A stretch of 64,000 nucleotides of DNA, taken from NCBI GenBank assembly GCA_046350295.1, contig JAXMAR010000002.1, positions 1 to 64,000 on the forward strand, written 5' to 3'. Shown here in pieces: positions 8,021 to 16,332 of the stretch; position 1 is the first letter of the stretch, and each line of letters starts with the position of its first letter. Source of the DNA: JAXMAR01 sp046350295 (GTDB lineage: Bacteria; Planctomycetota; Planctomycetia; Gemmatales; Gemmataceae). Below the pieces are notes generated by a model, which was not told the origin of the DNA, did not search any database, and saw only the letters and a program-made list of their open reading frames with translations. The position numbers and the translations under genes are program-made.

Positions 8021-8770
8021 TCATTCTACGGGAACGCTAGCCGCCGCGGCGAAAGGGTAATGGGGCGCCCGCTCCTTCTCGAGCTGGCCGTCGGTCATGC
8101 GGACTACGCGGTCGGTGTCGTGCGCCAGGTCCTGGTTGTGCGTGACCATGACGATGGTCAGCTTGTCGCGCTCGTTCAAGTCCCGCAGGAGTCGCATGAT
8201 GTGGGCGCCGTTCGCCGAGTCGAGATTGCCCGTCGGCTCGTCCGCCAGCAGGATGCGCGGTTGGTTGATAAGCGCCCGCGCCACGGCGGCGCGCTGCAAC
8301 TCGCCGCCCGACAGCTCGCGCGGCCGGTGCTTGAGACGATGGCCCAGGCCGACGCGGTCGAGCAGCTCCGCCGCTCGTTCTCTGAGAGCGCGGCGCCGGC
8401 CGAACCAGGAGAAGACGCCGTGCGAGATCATCTGCGGCACGAGCACGTTCTCGAGGGCTGATAGTTCGGGCAGCAGGTGGTAGAACTGGAAGATGAAGCC
8501 GAAGGTGCGGTTGCGGAGCTGATCGCGCTCGGCGCCGGACAGGTTGTCGATGCGCCGTCCTTCCAGGTAGATGCCGCCCGCGTCCGGCTTATCAAGAGCG
8601 CCGAGCAGGTGGAGCATCGTGCTCTTGCCGCTGCCGGAGGCGCCGACGACACTGAGGAATTCCCCCTCGTGAACGTCGATGTCGAGGCCGCGCAGCACCT
8701 CGATCTCTTGCTTGTACTTGCGATAGCTTTTCCTGAGACCCGTCGCCCAGAGAAGCGGTTGATCGGTCAT
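8021..8770 (-). CDS. lolD: ABC transporter ATP-binding protein, LolD/MacB type
   Basis: A 249-residue ATPase of the LolCDE/MacB/FtsE class: Walker A GASGSGKST, a Q-loop in FIFQFYHLLPELSALENV, signature LSGGELQRA, Walker B ILLADEPTGNLD and the H-loop in VMVTHNQ. It should energise the permease encoded just upstream (8897-10351) to extract lipoproteins or related substrates from the inner membrane. ATG 8770 follows GAGGAGA. The longer open frame runs into the repeat cluster and is rejected. The gene is bracketed by two copies of the palindrome cluster, which separates it from its permease by 126 bp. Confidence 0.88.
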   Translation of the reverse strand: MTDQPLLWATGLRKSYRKYKQEIEVLRGLDIDVHEGEFLSVVGASGSGKSTMLHLLGALDKPDAGGIYLEGRRIDNLSGAERDQLRNRTFGFIFQFYHLLPELSALENVLVPQMISHGVFSWFGRRRALRERAAELLDRVGLGHRLKHRPRELSGGELQRAAVARALINQPRILLADEPTGNLDSANGAHIMRLLRDLNERDKLTIVMVTHNQDLAHDTDRVVRMTDGQLEKERAPHYPFAAAASVPVE

Positions 8771-8782
8771 GGCATTTCTCCT

Positions 8783-8894
8783 CTCGTTCCCAGGCTCCGC
8801 CTGGGAACGCGCCGCCCGGAGGCTCCGCCTCCCGGCTCTACTTCCAGGCAGAGCCTGGCGCCAGTGCGTTCCCAGGCGGAGCCTGGGAACGAGC
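8783..8894. repeat. cluster of palindromic repeats between permease and ATPase genes
   Basis: The palindromes have the cores GTTCCCAGGCTCCGCCTGGGAAC, GGAGGCTCCGCCTCC, CCAGGCAGAGCCTGG and GTTCCCAGGCGGAGCCTGGGAAC. They match the units of the 7908-8018 cluster and fill nearly all the gap between two genes that should form one operon. In the transcript they would form a row of stable hairpins and could alter the ratio of permease to ATPase. Confidence 0.85.
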
Positions 8895-8896
8895 AT

Positions 8897-10351
8897 TTAT
8901 TCGAAGCGGAGCGCCCTTACCGGGTGCAGCCACGCCGCCCGCAGCGCCGGCAGAATGCTGAACACCACCGCGATGCCTATGGCTCCCAGGTTGACGAAGA
9001 GCACCATCGACGTTTGCGTGTCGGTCGGAATCTCCTTGAAGTAATAGATGTCGCGCGGAAACACCTCCTGCCCGGTGACCTTGCTGACAAAGTGCTCCAC
9101 CTCGTTGATGTTCCGCGTGATCGCCAGGCCAATGGCCGATCCCAGCGCGGCGCCGACCAGCCCGAGCAAGAGGCCATAGCCCAGGAAGATCTTCATGACG
9201 CCCCCATTGGAGGCGCCGAGCGCCTTCAGGATGCCGATGTCGCGCGTCTTCTCCGCCACGATCATCGTGAAGATCGCCAGGATGCTGAAGCCGGCCACGC
9301 CCACGATCAGAAACAGGAGGATGTTCAGGATGCTCTTCTCGACGCCGATCGCCGCCAGCAGCGGCCCCTGCTTGTCTTCCCAGGTGGCCACCTGAAGAAA
9401 CGGGTTGTCCCGCGCCAGCAGATTGTGCAACGCGGCTTTCACCTGCTTCACTTCCTCGGCGTTGCTGTAATCCTTCAGCTTGATCTGGATGCTGGTCACG
9501 TTGTCCGGCGTCGTGCGCAGGTGTTGCAGATAGGAGAGCGGCACGAAGACGATGCCGTTGTCGTAGTCGCTCATGCCCGACTTGAAATAATCGATGACCA
9601 CGAACCGCGCCGCCACCGGCTGCATCTTCTGGCCGCTGATCGTCGTCAGCACGATCGACTCGCCCACCTTCAGATGGGGGATGTCCTGCTCGACTCCGTT
9701 CTCGTCTTTCCGGCGCAGGTGCGCCATGATGTGCCCGACGATCACACCGCACGGCACGCTCATCTCCCCTTTCTCGTCGACGGGAGCCGGCGTCGGCGCC
9801 GGAGGCGGCAACTCCCCCTCCCCGAGCGGCGCCCCCAGCGGCGACATTCGCATGCGCATCTCCCGCTCGTGCATCTCCAGAAGCAGCCGCTCGCGCCTCT
9901 GATACGCCTCCTTCTGCTCCTGCGAAAGCTCGAACGAGACGACGGGCGCGTCCTTCTGTCGCTCCAGATACTCCTTGAAGCCGCCGATGGCGCTGCGTCC
10001 CTCCGGCTCCACGCCGATCACGCGCACCGGCCGGGCCCGTCCCCCCTCCACCTGGATCATGGCCGCGACTTCCTGCGTCGCCGTCATCGCCACCACGCGC
10101 GGCCCGAGGAATGGATCGCGGCGAATCTGCGCCATCTTGCCTTGCGGATCGTCGAAGCCCTCCATGCCCCACGATTCGACGACCATGTCCGAGAGCAAGC
10201 CGTGCAACCGGTCGCGCAGCTTCGTCGAGAACCCGCTCATCACGGAGTTGACGACGATGAGCGTGGCGACGCCGAGCATCACGCTGATGATGCACGCGAT
10301 CGCCAGATAGCGAGTCTTGAGATAGCGCCAGCAGAGGAGGAGTTTGTACAT
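8897..10351 (-). CDS. ABC transporter permease, LolC/LolE family
   Basis: A 484-residue MacB/FtsX-type permease: one membrane helix near residues 17-40 (IACIISVMLGVATLIV), a large periplasmic domain of about 300 residues, then three helices (ILLFLIVGVAGFSILAIF, YGLLLGLVGAALGSAIGLAI, VLFVNLGAIGIAVVFSILPA). KTRDIGILKALGAS is the cytoplasmic coupling loop typical of LolC/E. The periplasmic domain carries an unusual Pro/Ala-rich insert (GELPPPAPTPAPVDEKG). It pairs with the ATPase gene downstream. ATG 10351 follows an AAGGAAG ribosome binding site. Confidence 0.85.
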   Translation of the reverse strand: MYKLLLCWRYLKTRYLAIACIISVMLGVATLIVVNSVMSGFSTKLRDRLHGLLSDMVVESWGMEGFDDPQGKMAQIRRDPFLGPRVVAMTATQEVAAMIQVEGGRARPVRVIGVEPEGRSAIGGFKEYLERQKDAPVVSFELSQEQKEAYQRRERLLLEMHEREMRMRMSPLGAPLGEGELPPPAPTPAPVDEKGEMSVPCGVIVGHIMAHLRRKDENGVEQDIPHLKVGESIVLTTISGQKMQPVAARFVVIDYFKSGMSDYDNGIVFVPLSYLQHLRTTPDNVTSIQIKLKDYSNAEEVKQVKAALHNLLARDNPFLQVATWEDKQGPLLAAIGVEKSILNILLFLIVGVAGFSILAIFTMIVAEKTRDIGILKALGASNGGVMKIFLGYGLLLGLVGAALGSAIGLAITRNINEVEHFVSKVTGQEVFPRDIYYFKEIPTDTQTSMVLFVNLGAIGIAVVFSILPALRAAWLHPVRALRFE

Positions 10352-10364
10352 CGGGCTTCCTTTC

Positions 10365-10433
10365 CGTTTAGCCCCAGTTCGCGGAACCGGGGCGGACAGC
10401 GTCCCACGCGGTTCTCCGAACCGCGGCTAAACG
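10365..10433. repeat. inverted repeat between lysS and the permease gene
   Basis: A left arm (10365-10393) and right arm (10408-10433) are imperfect inverted copies of each other, each itself a small palindrome (GGTTCTCCGAACC and related). The right arm matches 574-598 in the rRNA leader almost exactly (cggttctNcgaaccgcggctaaacg). It abuts the lysS stop codon, so it may serve as the lysS terminator. Confidence 0.7.
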
Positions 10434-11969
10434 TCAGTGCGGGCGTAACAACGGGAACAAGATTACATCCCGTATCGTTTGCGTGTTCGTCAATAACATC
10501 ACAAGTCTATCAATACCAATGCCCAAGCCGCCAGCCGGGGGCATCGCGTGTCTTAGCGCGCGGACAAAATCGTCATCCATCTTCGCCATCGAGTCCTCTT
10601 CCGCCAGCCCCGCGAGCTGCTGCCGGAACGTCGCCTCCTGTGTGATCGGGTCGTTCAGTTCGGTGTATGCGTTCGCCAGCTCCATGCCGTTGATGTAAAG
10701 CTCGAAGCGCTCGGCGATGTTCGGGTTGCCGGCCTTGCGCTTCGTCAGCGGGCAGAGCTTGGCCGGGTAGTCGTGAACGAACACGGGGCCGAGCAGGTGG
10801 CTCTCCACCTTGTGCTCGAACAGCTCGTGTACGAGGACGTCATGCTCCTTGATCGTGACCGTCCCCGTCTTTTCGTCCTTGAGGCCCAGCGCGATGTGGG
10901 CCGCCTCCGCTTTCTCGTGGACGCCCGGAACGTCATCCAGCGCCACGCCGACATATTGTTTGAACAGATCGGCATACAACGCACGCTGAAACGGTGGCGT
11001 GAAGTCGATCGTCTTCTCCCCGTAGGGCAGCGTCAAGCGCTCCGCCGCGTCCTGGTCGACCGGCAGCCCCTTCACCGTCTTCACCGCCGCCACGATCAGC
11101 CCCTCGGTGACGTCCATCATCGAACGATAGTCGCCGTACGCCTGGTACAGCTCCATCATCGTGAACTCGGGGTTGTGCTTCGGGCTGATGCCTTCGTTGC
11201 GGAAGACGCGGCCGATCTCGTAGACCTTCTCGATGCCGCCCACCAGCAGGCGTTTCAGGTGCAGCTCCAGGGCGATGCGCAGAAAGAGGTCGATGTCGAG
11301 AGCGTTGTGGTGCGTGACGAACGGGCGTGCCGCGGCGCCGCCGGCGATGGCGTGCAGCGTCGGCGTCTCGACCTCGCAGAAGCCGCGGCCATCGAGGTAG
11401 GAGCGGATGGCGCGGATGATCTTGATGCGCTTGAGCGAGCGATCGAGCATCTCCGCGTTGTAGACGAGGTCGAGATAGCGATGCCGCAGGCGGAACTCCA
11501 CGTCCTGCATCCCGCCCCACTTGTCCGGGTGCGGCTGCAGCGACTTGGAGAGGACCGTCAGCTTCTCCGCGAAGATGGTCGGCTCCCCGGTCCGCGTCTT
11601 GCCGAACGTCCCGTCGACGCCGACCAGGTCGCCGAGGTCGAGGTTCTGCGCCAGCGCCCAGCCTTCGTCGCCGATCTGCTTCTGCCCGAGCATGACCTGA
11701 ATCTTGCCACGTTCGCCGTCGCGCAAGGGGGTCGACCAGTCCCACAGATCGATCCAGTGAATCTTGCCACCGATGCGGCGCAGGACGATGCGACCCGCCA
11801 CGCGCACCCGAGGCCGTTCGCCTTCAGGCTTGTCGCCGGGCAGCTTGAGGACGTCGCCGATAGGCGTGTGCCCATCGAAGCGGCCGCCCCACGGGTCGAC
11901 GCCCATCTCCTCCAACCGGCGCAGCTTCTCCAGCCGGCTGCCTTCACTGCTGTCATGCGGATCGGACAC
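10434..11969 (-). CDS. lysS: lysyl-tRNA synthetase, class II
   Basis: Charges tRNA-Lys with lysine. The protein of about 511 residues has an N-terminal OB-fold anticodon-binding domain (VRVAGRIVLRRIGGKIHWI) and a class II catalytic core with motif 2 around FRNEGISPKHNPEFT and motif 3 GGLGIGIDRLVMLLT. The length is normal. No ATG fits. TTG 11978 abuts a GAGAAG sequence, whereas GTG 11969 lies 9 nt after it and is preferred. The C-terminus ends beside an inverted repeat. Confidence 0.93.
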   Translation of the reverse strand: MSDPHDSSEGSRLEKLRRLEEMGVDPWGGRFDGHTPIGDVLKLPGDKPEGERPRVRVAGRIVLRRIGGKIHWIDLWDWSTPLRDGERGKIQVMLGQKQIGDEGWALAQNLDLGDLVGVDGTFGKTRTGEPTIFAEKLTVLSKSLQPHPDKWGGMQDVEFRLRHRYLDLVYNAEMLDRSLKRIKIIRAIRSYLDGRGFCEVETPTLHAIAGGAAARPFVTHHNALDIDLFLRIALELHLKRLLVGGIEKVYEIGRVFRNEGISPKHNPEFTMMELYQAYGDYRSMMDVTEGLIVAAVKTVKGLPVDQDAAERLTLPYGEKTIDFTPPFQRALYADLFKQYVGVALDDVPGVHEKAEAAHIALGLKDEKTGTVTIKEHDVLVHELFEHKVESHLLGPVFVHDYPAKLCPLTKRKAGNPNIAERFELYINGMELANAYTELNDPITQEATFRQQLAGLAEEDSMAKMDDDFVRALRHAMPPAGGLGIGIDRLVMLLTNTQTIRDVILFPLLRPH

Positions 11970-12162
11970 GGCGGTCAACTTCTCGGATCGAAGGTTCTCA
12001 AGCTGTAAATCACGCGAGATATGGATTCTAGTCGATGGGCGGAGTCAGTCAATCGCAGCACGGAGTCGCTGGCACTCGCGCGGGATGGCGAGTTCACGGG
12101 ACCGCCGATATGCAGGTCCGTGTGCTGGCCAAAACCCGCCTTTCTTTCCGTTCAGAGCCAGA
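11970..12162. other. intergenic region without recognised features
   Basis: About 190 bp separates lysS from the end of the 106-residue gene; both genes are on the minus strand. It presumably holds the lysS promoter, but no good -35/-10 pair, tRNA fold or riboswitch was found. Confidence 0.4.
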
Positions 12163-12483
12163 CTACTCCAGATCGATCCGGTAACTGATCATCCAGAGCT
12201 CAAGCTGTTCAAGCCGCTTCTTCCACTTCGCCTTGAACGCCTTCATCCACTTCCGGTTTTTCTGGGTATCGGGAAGATCGACGAGGATGCGGGACAGGTC
12301 GTCCTTGTAATGGACTCCTTCGTGCATCCAATGTCCCTCGATTCGCTGCGTTTCGAAGCTCACCGCGCCAAAGTGATCGATGATCTCGAAAATTGCTTCG
12401 CCGAGCCACTCCTCCGGGACCTTTCGCCCGTCATTGAATCGAAGCGGCGCCAGCACTTCGTAGCGCCGCCATTTGGTGCTCAT
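12163..12483 (-). CDS. hypothetical protein, second gene of a two-gene unit
   Basis: A 106-residue soluble protein (PLRFNDGRKVPEEWLGEAIF, VSFETQRIEGHWMHEG, ILVDLPDTQKNRKWMKAFK) rich in Trp and charged residues. I recall similar uncharacterised proteins in planctomycetes and cyanobacteria but know no assigned function. Its ATG lies inside the upstream 74-residue gene and the two frames overlap by 53 bp, so translational coupling is likely. Size and pairing are compatible with a toxin-antitoxin module, but no toxin fold is recognisable. Confidence 0.72.
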   Translation of the reverse strand: MSTKWRRYEVLAPLRFNDGRKVPEEWLGEAIFEIIDHFGAVSFETQRIEGHWMHEGVHYKDDLSRILVDLPDTQKNRKWMKAFKAKWKKRLEQLELWMISYRIDLE

Positions 12484-12655
12484 AGGTCGCTTTGCCCTTC
12501 ACGGTGAAAACAAAGTTCGCTTCCGCGAGAGCTTCCAATGCCGCCTCCGGAAGGATGAAATCGCCGCCTTTGATGACTCTTCCGGAGAACCGCCCGAGCA
12601 AGAAGCCCAGCGCTTTCTTTTCCGTCTCGCGGTCCGGGAAGTTGACGATAACCAT
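12431..12655 (-). CDS. small hypothetical protein, first gene of a two-gene unit
   Basis: A 74-residue protein (VIVNFPDRETEKKALGFLLG, VIKGGDFILPEAALEALAEA). It has no signal peptide, membrane helix or metal motif. ATG 12655 follows GAGGGACAG, and a promoter with a good -10 box (TATAGT) lies just upstream. It overlaps the next gene by 53 bp. The function is unknown; it could be an antitoxin or adaptor partner of the 106-residue protein. Confidence 0.7.
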   Translation of the reverse strand: MVIVNFPDRETEKKALGFLLGRFSGRVIKGGDFILPEAALEALAEANFVFTVKGKATYEHQMAALRSAGAASIQ

Positions 12656-12683
12656 TTTCTGTCCCTCGGGTGGAGCAGAATTG

Positions 12684-12712
12684 ACTATACCAGGAGAGCG
12701 GCGCTACGTGAA
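12684..12712 (-). promoter_or_regulatory. promoter of the two-gene hypothetical unit
   Basis: Minus-strand TTCACG, a 17-bp spacer, then TATAGT, with the start codon of the 74-residue gene about 30 nt downstream. It begins immediately after the end of the preceding lipoprotein gene, which suggests the unit is transcribed on its own. Confidence 0.5.
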
Positions 12713-12714
12713 CC

Positions 12715-13776
12715 TCACTGCACTCTCAGCTTCACCGTCACCGGGAAATGATCGCTGTACCCGCGCGGCCCCTTCTCCTTCTCGCCGCCGAAACGCCACG
12801 GCCGGCCGATCCGGTCGCCCGGCTTCGTGAGCGTGCGGATCGGTTGCAGCGAATCGGCTTCGACCGCCCAGCCGGCGCCGTCGAGCATGCCGGGGGAGAC
12901 GACGATCTGGTCGAAGATGGCCCAGCCGCTGTAGTAGTGCGTGCCGAAGCTGGACGCGTCCTTGCCGGCCATGAGGTTGAACAGACGCAGCGTCTCCTTG
13001 CTCTCGACAACGGCCTTGCGATCGCCGCTCGCGTGCAGGCGGTTGACGACCGCCTCGTCCTCCGGCGTGTCGTTGAAGTCGCCGCAGATGAGCACATCCG
13101 CCTGGGGGTTGCTCTTGTAGATCGCGTTGGTCACGCCGTAAAGCTGGTTGGCGTACTTGTCCCGGCCGGCGCCCCCCTCGGAACGCAGCCGCGAGGTCCA
13201 GTGGGACGCGAGCACGATGAGTTCATGCTCGTTCACCTTGATGCGGCCTTCGAGGATGCGCAGCCGCGAGCCGTGCACGCGCGTGCGATCCGCGACCACC
13301 GGCAGCCGCGTCAGGATGGCGGGAGCGATGTGCCGGCCCGCCGTAATCTCCTTCATGAGGACGTGTTGATAATGGAGGGCGGGATCGCTCAAGCGGTCGT
13401 TGAGAGCCTTCTGCAAAAGCTGCGCGGCGCGGACGCTCTCCACCTCGCAGATCGCGAGAATGTCCGGCCCCTTGCCGCCGTTCATCTTCAACAGCGCGTC
13501 GCTGAGATGATCGAGCTTCAGTTTCAGTATGTCGGGATGGTTGGCGAAGAAGCCGTCCATCTCTTTGTCCCCCGGTCCGGTGCGGCCGTCGTACTTGTCG
13601 TCGAAAAAGTTCTCGACGTTCCAGAAGCAGAAGAGGTATTCATGGGCGCCGGTGGGAGCGGATATGGCGATGTCGTCGGGCCGCTCGCAGGCGGTGAACA
13701 GGAAGGGGAGGAAGGCGAGGCAAACAGCGAGGACGGCGGCGCTCAGGGTAAGGCGGCGCGGCGGTGAAATACGCAT
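12715..13776 (-). CDS. lipoprotein of the endonuclease/exonuclease/phosphatase family
   Basis: A 353-residue protein with a signal peptide ending in the lipobox LFTAC (Cys30), so it should be lipid-anchored outside the cytoplasmic membrane. The rest is an EEP fold with the expected motifs: FWNVENFF, ICEVES (metal Glu), ASHWTSR, CGDFNDTPED and YSDHFPV (catalytic His). Members hydrolyse phosphodiester or phosphoester bonds in nucleic acids, lipids or inositol phosphates; an extracellular nuclease or phosphodiesterase is the best guess. Confidence 0.85.
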   Translation of the reverse strand: MRISPPRRLTLSAAVLAVCLAFLPFLFTACERPDDIAISAPTGAHEYLFCFWNVENFFDDKYDGRTGPGDKEMDGFFANHPDILKLKLDHLSDALLKMNGGKGPDILAICEVESVRAAQLLQKALNDRLSDPALHYQHVLMKEITAGRHIAPAILTRLPVVADRTRVHGSRLRILEGRIKVNEHELIVLASHWTSRLRSEGGAGRDKYANQLYGVTNAIYKSNPQADVLICGDFNDTPEDEAVVNRLHASGDRKAVVESKETLRLFNLMAGKDASSFGTHYYSGWAIFDQIVVSPGMLDGAGWAVEADSLQPIRTLTKPGDRIGRPWRFGGEKEKGPRGYSDHFPVTVKLRVQ

Positions 13777-13923
13777 GGGGTCATCCTTTCCGGGACAGCG
13801 GCCAGAACCGGCTCCCAGCCGGGTGGGGGATCATACCGGCCCGGGGACGCCACAGGCAATCCAGGGTTGTCCCGCGCCGGAAAGGATGCTATGGCCCGCC
13901 CAGGTCATCACGGAGGATGGGCC

Positions 13924-14400
13924 ATGAAGGACGCGAGCCGGGTGATGTGGCTGCTGATCGGCGTGGCGCTCGGCGCCGTCGCCTGCTGGGGTTTTCTCGC
14001 GCCGAGCAAGCCGGCTCAGGCGGGGAACGACCGCTACGAGGACTACATCCTTTGCACCGGGCCCGTCGCCGTCTCCTTCGTGGCGCCGACCGACGGCATC
14101 TGGCTCCTCGATTATCGCGCCGGCAAGCTGCTCGGCACGCTGATCGACCGGGTCGCCGGCAAGATTATCAGCTGGGCCGAGGTCGACCTGGTGCGCGAGT
14201 TCGACATCGCCCCCAAACAGAATGTCCATTTCATGATGACGACGGGGACCGTCACCGCGGGACAGGCCGCCCTGTACGTCGCCGAGACGACCACCGGCAA
14301 GTTCGCCATCTACACCATGGGCCCACGCCCCGACGCTCGGCCCGGCGTCGCCATCCGCCGCCACGACGCGACCACCTTCCGCGCCGCGCCAAAGGGATAG
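13924..14400 (+). CDS. hypothetical membrane-anchored protein
   Basis: A 158-residue protein with an N-terminal hydrophobic segment (MWLLIGVALGAVACWGFLAP) that is either a signal anchor or a cleaved signal, followed by an extracytoplasmic beta-rich domain (GIWLLDYRAGKLLGTLIDRV, ALYVAETTTGKFAIYTM). No catalytic motif is evident. ATG 13924 is preferred over upstream starts because GGAGG lies 7 nt before it. The gene converges on mutY with a strong inverted repeat between them. Confidence 0.72.
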   Translation: MKDASRVMWLLIGVALGAVACWGFLAPSKPAQAGNDRYEDYILCTGPVAVSFVAPTDGIWLLDYRAGKLLGTLIDRVAGKIISWAEVDLVREFDIAPKQNVHFMMTTGTVTAGQAALYVAETTTGKFAIYTMGPRPDARPGVAIRRHDATTFRAAPKG

Positions 14401-14428
14401 AAGATCGTCGCGCCTGCGATGCGTGATG

Positions 14429-14488
14429 CAAGGAGCCGCGCACGCCGTAAGCGGCGCGGAAGCCGCTTACGGCGCCCGCGGCTCCTTG
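14429..14488. terminator. double-stem inverted repeat between convergent genes
   Basis: Outer arms CAAGGAGCCGCG and CGCGGCTCCTTG (14429-14440 with 14477-14488) enclose a second perfect 13-bp stem (14443-14455 with 14462-14474). It ends 5 bp before the mutY stop codon and lies 28 bp after the upstream stop codon. The position favours a bidirectional terminator, although there is no T-tract. Confidence 0.55.
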
Positions 14489-14493
14489 GAAGA

Positions 14494-15591
14494 TCAGAAC
14501 AACTGACCTTGGCGCGTCCCTTTCAACAGTCGTGCCAACCTTCGCTGCGGGCTGCTCAGCGGCTGCCCCTCGATCTCCTCCGGCGCCAACCATCGTGCCG
14601 CGACATACGGTCCCGGGCGGAACGCGCCGCCGCGATAACGCGCGGAAAACGCGTGCAACGTGATGCGGAAGCGCGTCACGCCATGCCGCAGTTCGCCCCA
14701 CGATTCCTCGATCTCACCATCGATGCCCAGCGCTTGCAGCAAACGCCGGCCGGTTTCGGCGCGTTCCTCGTTCTCCGGCCAGACCGCGTGCGGAAACTCC
14801 CACATGTTCGCCCAGCGGCCTTCCGACGGTCTTTGCACGAAGAGAAATTTCTTCCCACGGCGGATCAGGAGCGCTATCTCGCGTACCTCTTCCACCGCCG
14901 CCCGCTTCGGCGGCGACGGAATCGTCGCTTGTTTCCCCTCGCGATGAGCCACGCAGAAGGCCCGCAAAGGGCAACGGCCGCAGTTTGGCTCCCGCGGGAA
15001 GCACACCGTCGCGCCCAGTTCCATCAACGCCTGGTTGAAGTCCCCGGCACGGCGTCGCGGCAACAGCTGCTCCGCCCACGACCACAACGTCTTCTCCGAG
15101 GCGCCCGGCTCCGCTTCGAGTCCGCCCAGCCGCGCCAGCACGCGCCGGCTGTTCGCCTCCAGGATCGGCAATCGCGTGTCGAACGCCTGCGAGAGCACCG
15201 CGTTCACCGTGTAGCGCCCCATCCCCGGCAGGCTTCCCAGCGCCGCCGGCTCAACCGGAAACGCGCCATCGTACCGCGCGACCAGCAGCCGCGCCGCACG
15301 CAACAGGTCGCGGGCCCGCCGATAGTAACCGAGTCCCTGCCACAGGCGCAGAACGTCGGTCTCGTCGGCGCCGGCAAGCGTCTTCAGATTCGGAAACGCC
15401 GTTAAGAAGCGTTCGAAGTACGGAATCACCGTGGCGACCTGCGTCTGCTGCAGCATCACCTCGCTGATCCAGATGGAGTAGGGGGAACGGTCACGCCGCC
15501 AGGGAAGGGGCCGGGCATGAAGATCAAACCAGGCGAGCAGGCGACGGCGCAAACGAGTCAGGCAAGGGGCAGAGAACGGAAGGTCGGTCAT
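14494..15591 (-). CDS. mutY: A/G-specific adenine DNA glycosylase
   Basis: Removes adenine opposite 8-oxoguanine in base excision repair. The 365-residue protein has the helix-hairpin-helix LPGMGRYTVNAV, the catalytic Glu in WISEVMLQQT (E44, equal to E. coli E37), a complete 4Fe-4S loop (C-X6-C-X2-C-X5-C in CFPREPNCGRCPLRAFC) and a C-terminal NUDIX-like 8-oxoG recognition domain from about residue 240. The residue aligned with catalytic Asp138 of E. coli is Glu145 (LPILEANSRRVL). It is probably co-transcribed with the FHA gene 57 bp upstream. Confidence 0.92.
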   Translation of the reverse strand: MTDLPFSAPCLTRLRRRLLAWFDLHARPLPWRRDRSPYSIWISEVMLQQTQVATVIPYFERFLTAFPNLKTLAGADETDVLRLWQGLGYYRRARDLLRAARLLVARYDGAFPVEPAALGSLPGMGRYTVNAVLSQAFDTRLPILEANSRRVLARLGGLEAEPGASEKTLWSWAEQLLPRRRAGDFNQALMELGATVCFPREPNCGRCPLRAFCVAHREGKQATIPSPPKRAAVEEVREIALLIRRGKKFLFVQRPSEGRWANMWEFPHAVWPENEERAETGRRLLQALGIDGEIEESWGELRHGVTRFRITLHAFSARYRGGAFRPGPYVAARWLAPEEIEGQPLSSPQRRLARLLKGTRQGQLF

Positions 15592-15648
15592 CCTTGATCC
15601 CGGCGGCGTCAGCGCAACCCTGGACTCGAGCTTCGGAGTTTGAGCTTC

Positions 15649-16332
15649 TTAGCTGCGGCCCCGCCGCGCGTATTTCTCGAGGATGGCCCGCGCCGCCACG
15701 TGCGCCGGATCCGCCTTCTTGTCCGGTTTGGCCTCGTCCTTCTTGTTCTGCGGTTTCGGCGTGCCTTGCTGGTCCGGCGTCGCCGTCTCGGCCGCTCTGC
15801 CTTCCTCGTTCTTGGGCGGGATCATGTCCATCACGGTGCTGCCGCTCGGGATTTGCTCTCCCAGCGCCGTCGACGCTTCGCTCGTCTCCTCTCCCGGCAG
15901 CGACAGGAGCATTGCGGCGATGTCGTCGTCCGCCGCAGTATCCGACGACGCCTTCGTCGGCTTGAGCCCCTCCGGGACCGTCTGCGGTTGCGGCGTCGGC
16001 TTGGTCGCCGCCCCCGCCTTCGGCTGGACCTTGGTCGCCTCGATCGCCACTTTGAACTGAAGGGGGCCGATCTTCAGGACGTCGCCGTTCTTGACGGCCA
16101 CTTCCCCTTTCACCGGCTCCTCATTGACGCTGCTGCCATTGGTGCTGTCGAAATCCCGCAGGAACACCTCGCCGTCGCGGACGAGCAGGGCGCAGTGGCG
16201 CTTGCTGATGAGCGCGCTGGCCGGGCGAAGGTTGCACTGAGGATCACGGCCAATGGTGAACTGGGCGAGGTTGATCGGAATCACCTGCCCCGACGCTTTC
16301 CCCGCGTTCATGACCACGAGGCTTAATTTCAT
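15649..16332 (-). CDS. FHA-domain protein
   Basis: A 227-residue cytoplasmic protein. Residues 1-95 form a forkhead-associated domain, which binds phosphothreonine peptides: FTIGRDPQC, ISKRHC and DFDSTNGSSVN are the classic FHA loops. The rest is a charged, Pro/Ala-rich, probably disordered tail ending in a basic helix (AARAILEKYARRGRS). It is a likely reader of Ser/Thr kinase signalling; a kinase and a PP2C phosphatase are encoded elsewhere in the window. Confidence 0.9.
   Translation of the reverse strand: MKLSLVVMNAGKASGQVIPINLAQFTIGRDPQCNLRPASALISKRHCALLVRDGEVFLRDFDSTNGSSVNEEPVKGEVAVKNGDVLKIGPLQFKVAIEATKVQPKAGAATKPTPQPQTVPEGLKPTKASSDTAADDDIAAMLLSLPGEETSEASTALGEQIPSGSTVMDMIPPKNEEGRAAETATPDQQGTPKPQNKKDEAKPDKKADPAHVAARAILEKYARRGRS

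Noticed and set aside
8021..8896. Longer N-terminus for the lolD-like protein
   Set aside because: The extra residues are a translation of the palindrome cluster; ATG 8770 has a good ribosome binding site and the family start.
7900..8900. CRISPR array
   Set aside because: Units are palindromes of differing length without unique spacers of constant size, and no cas gene is near.
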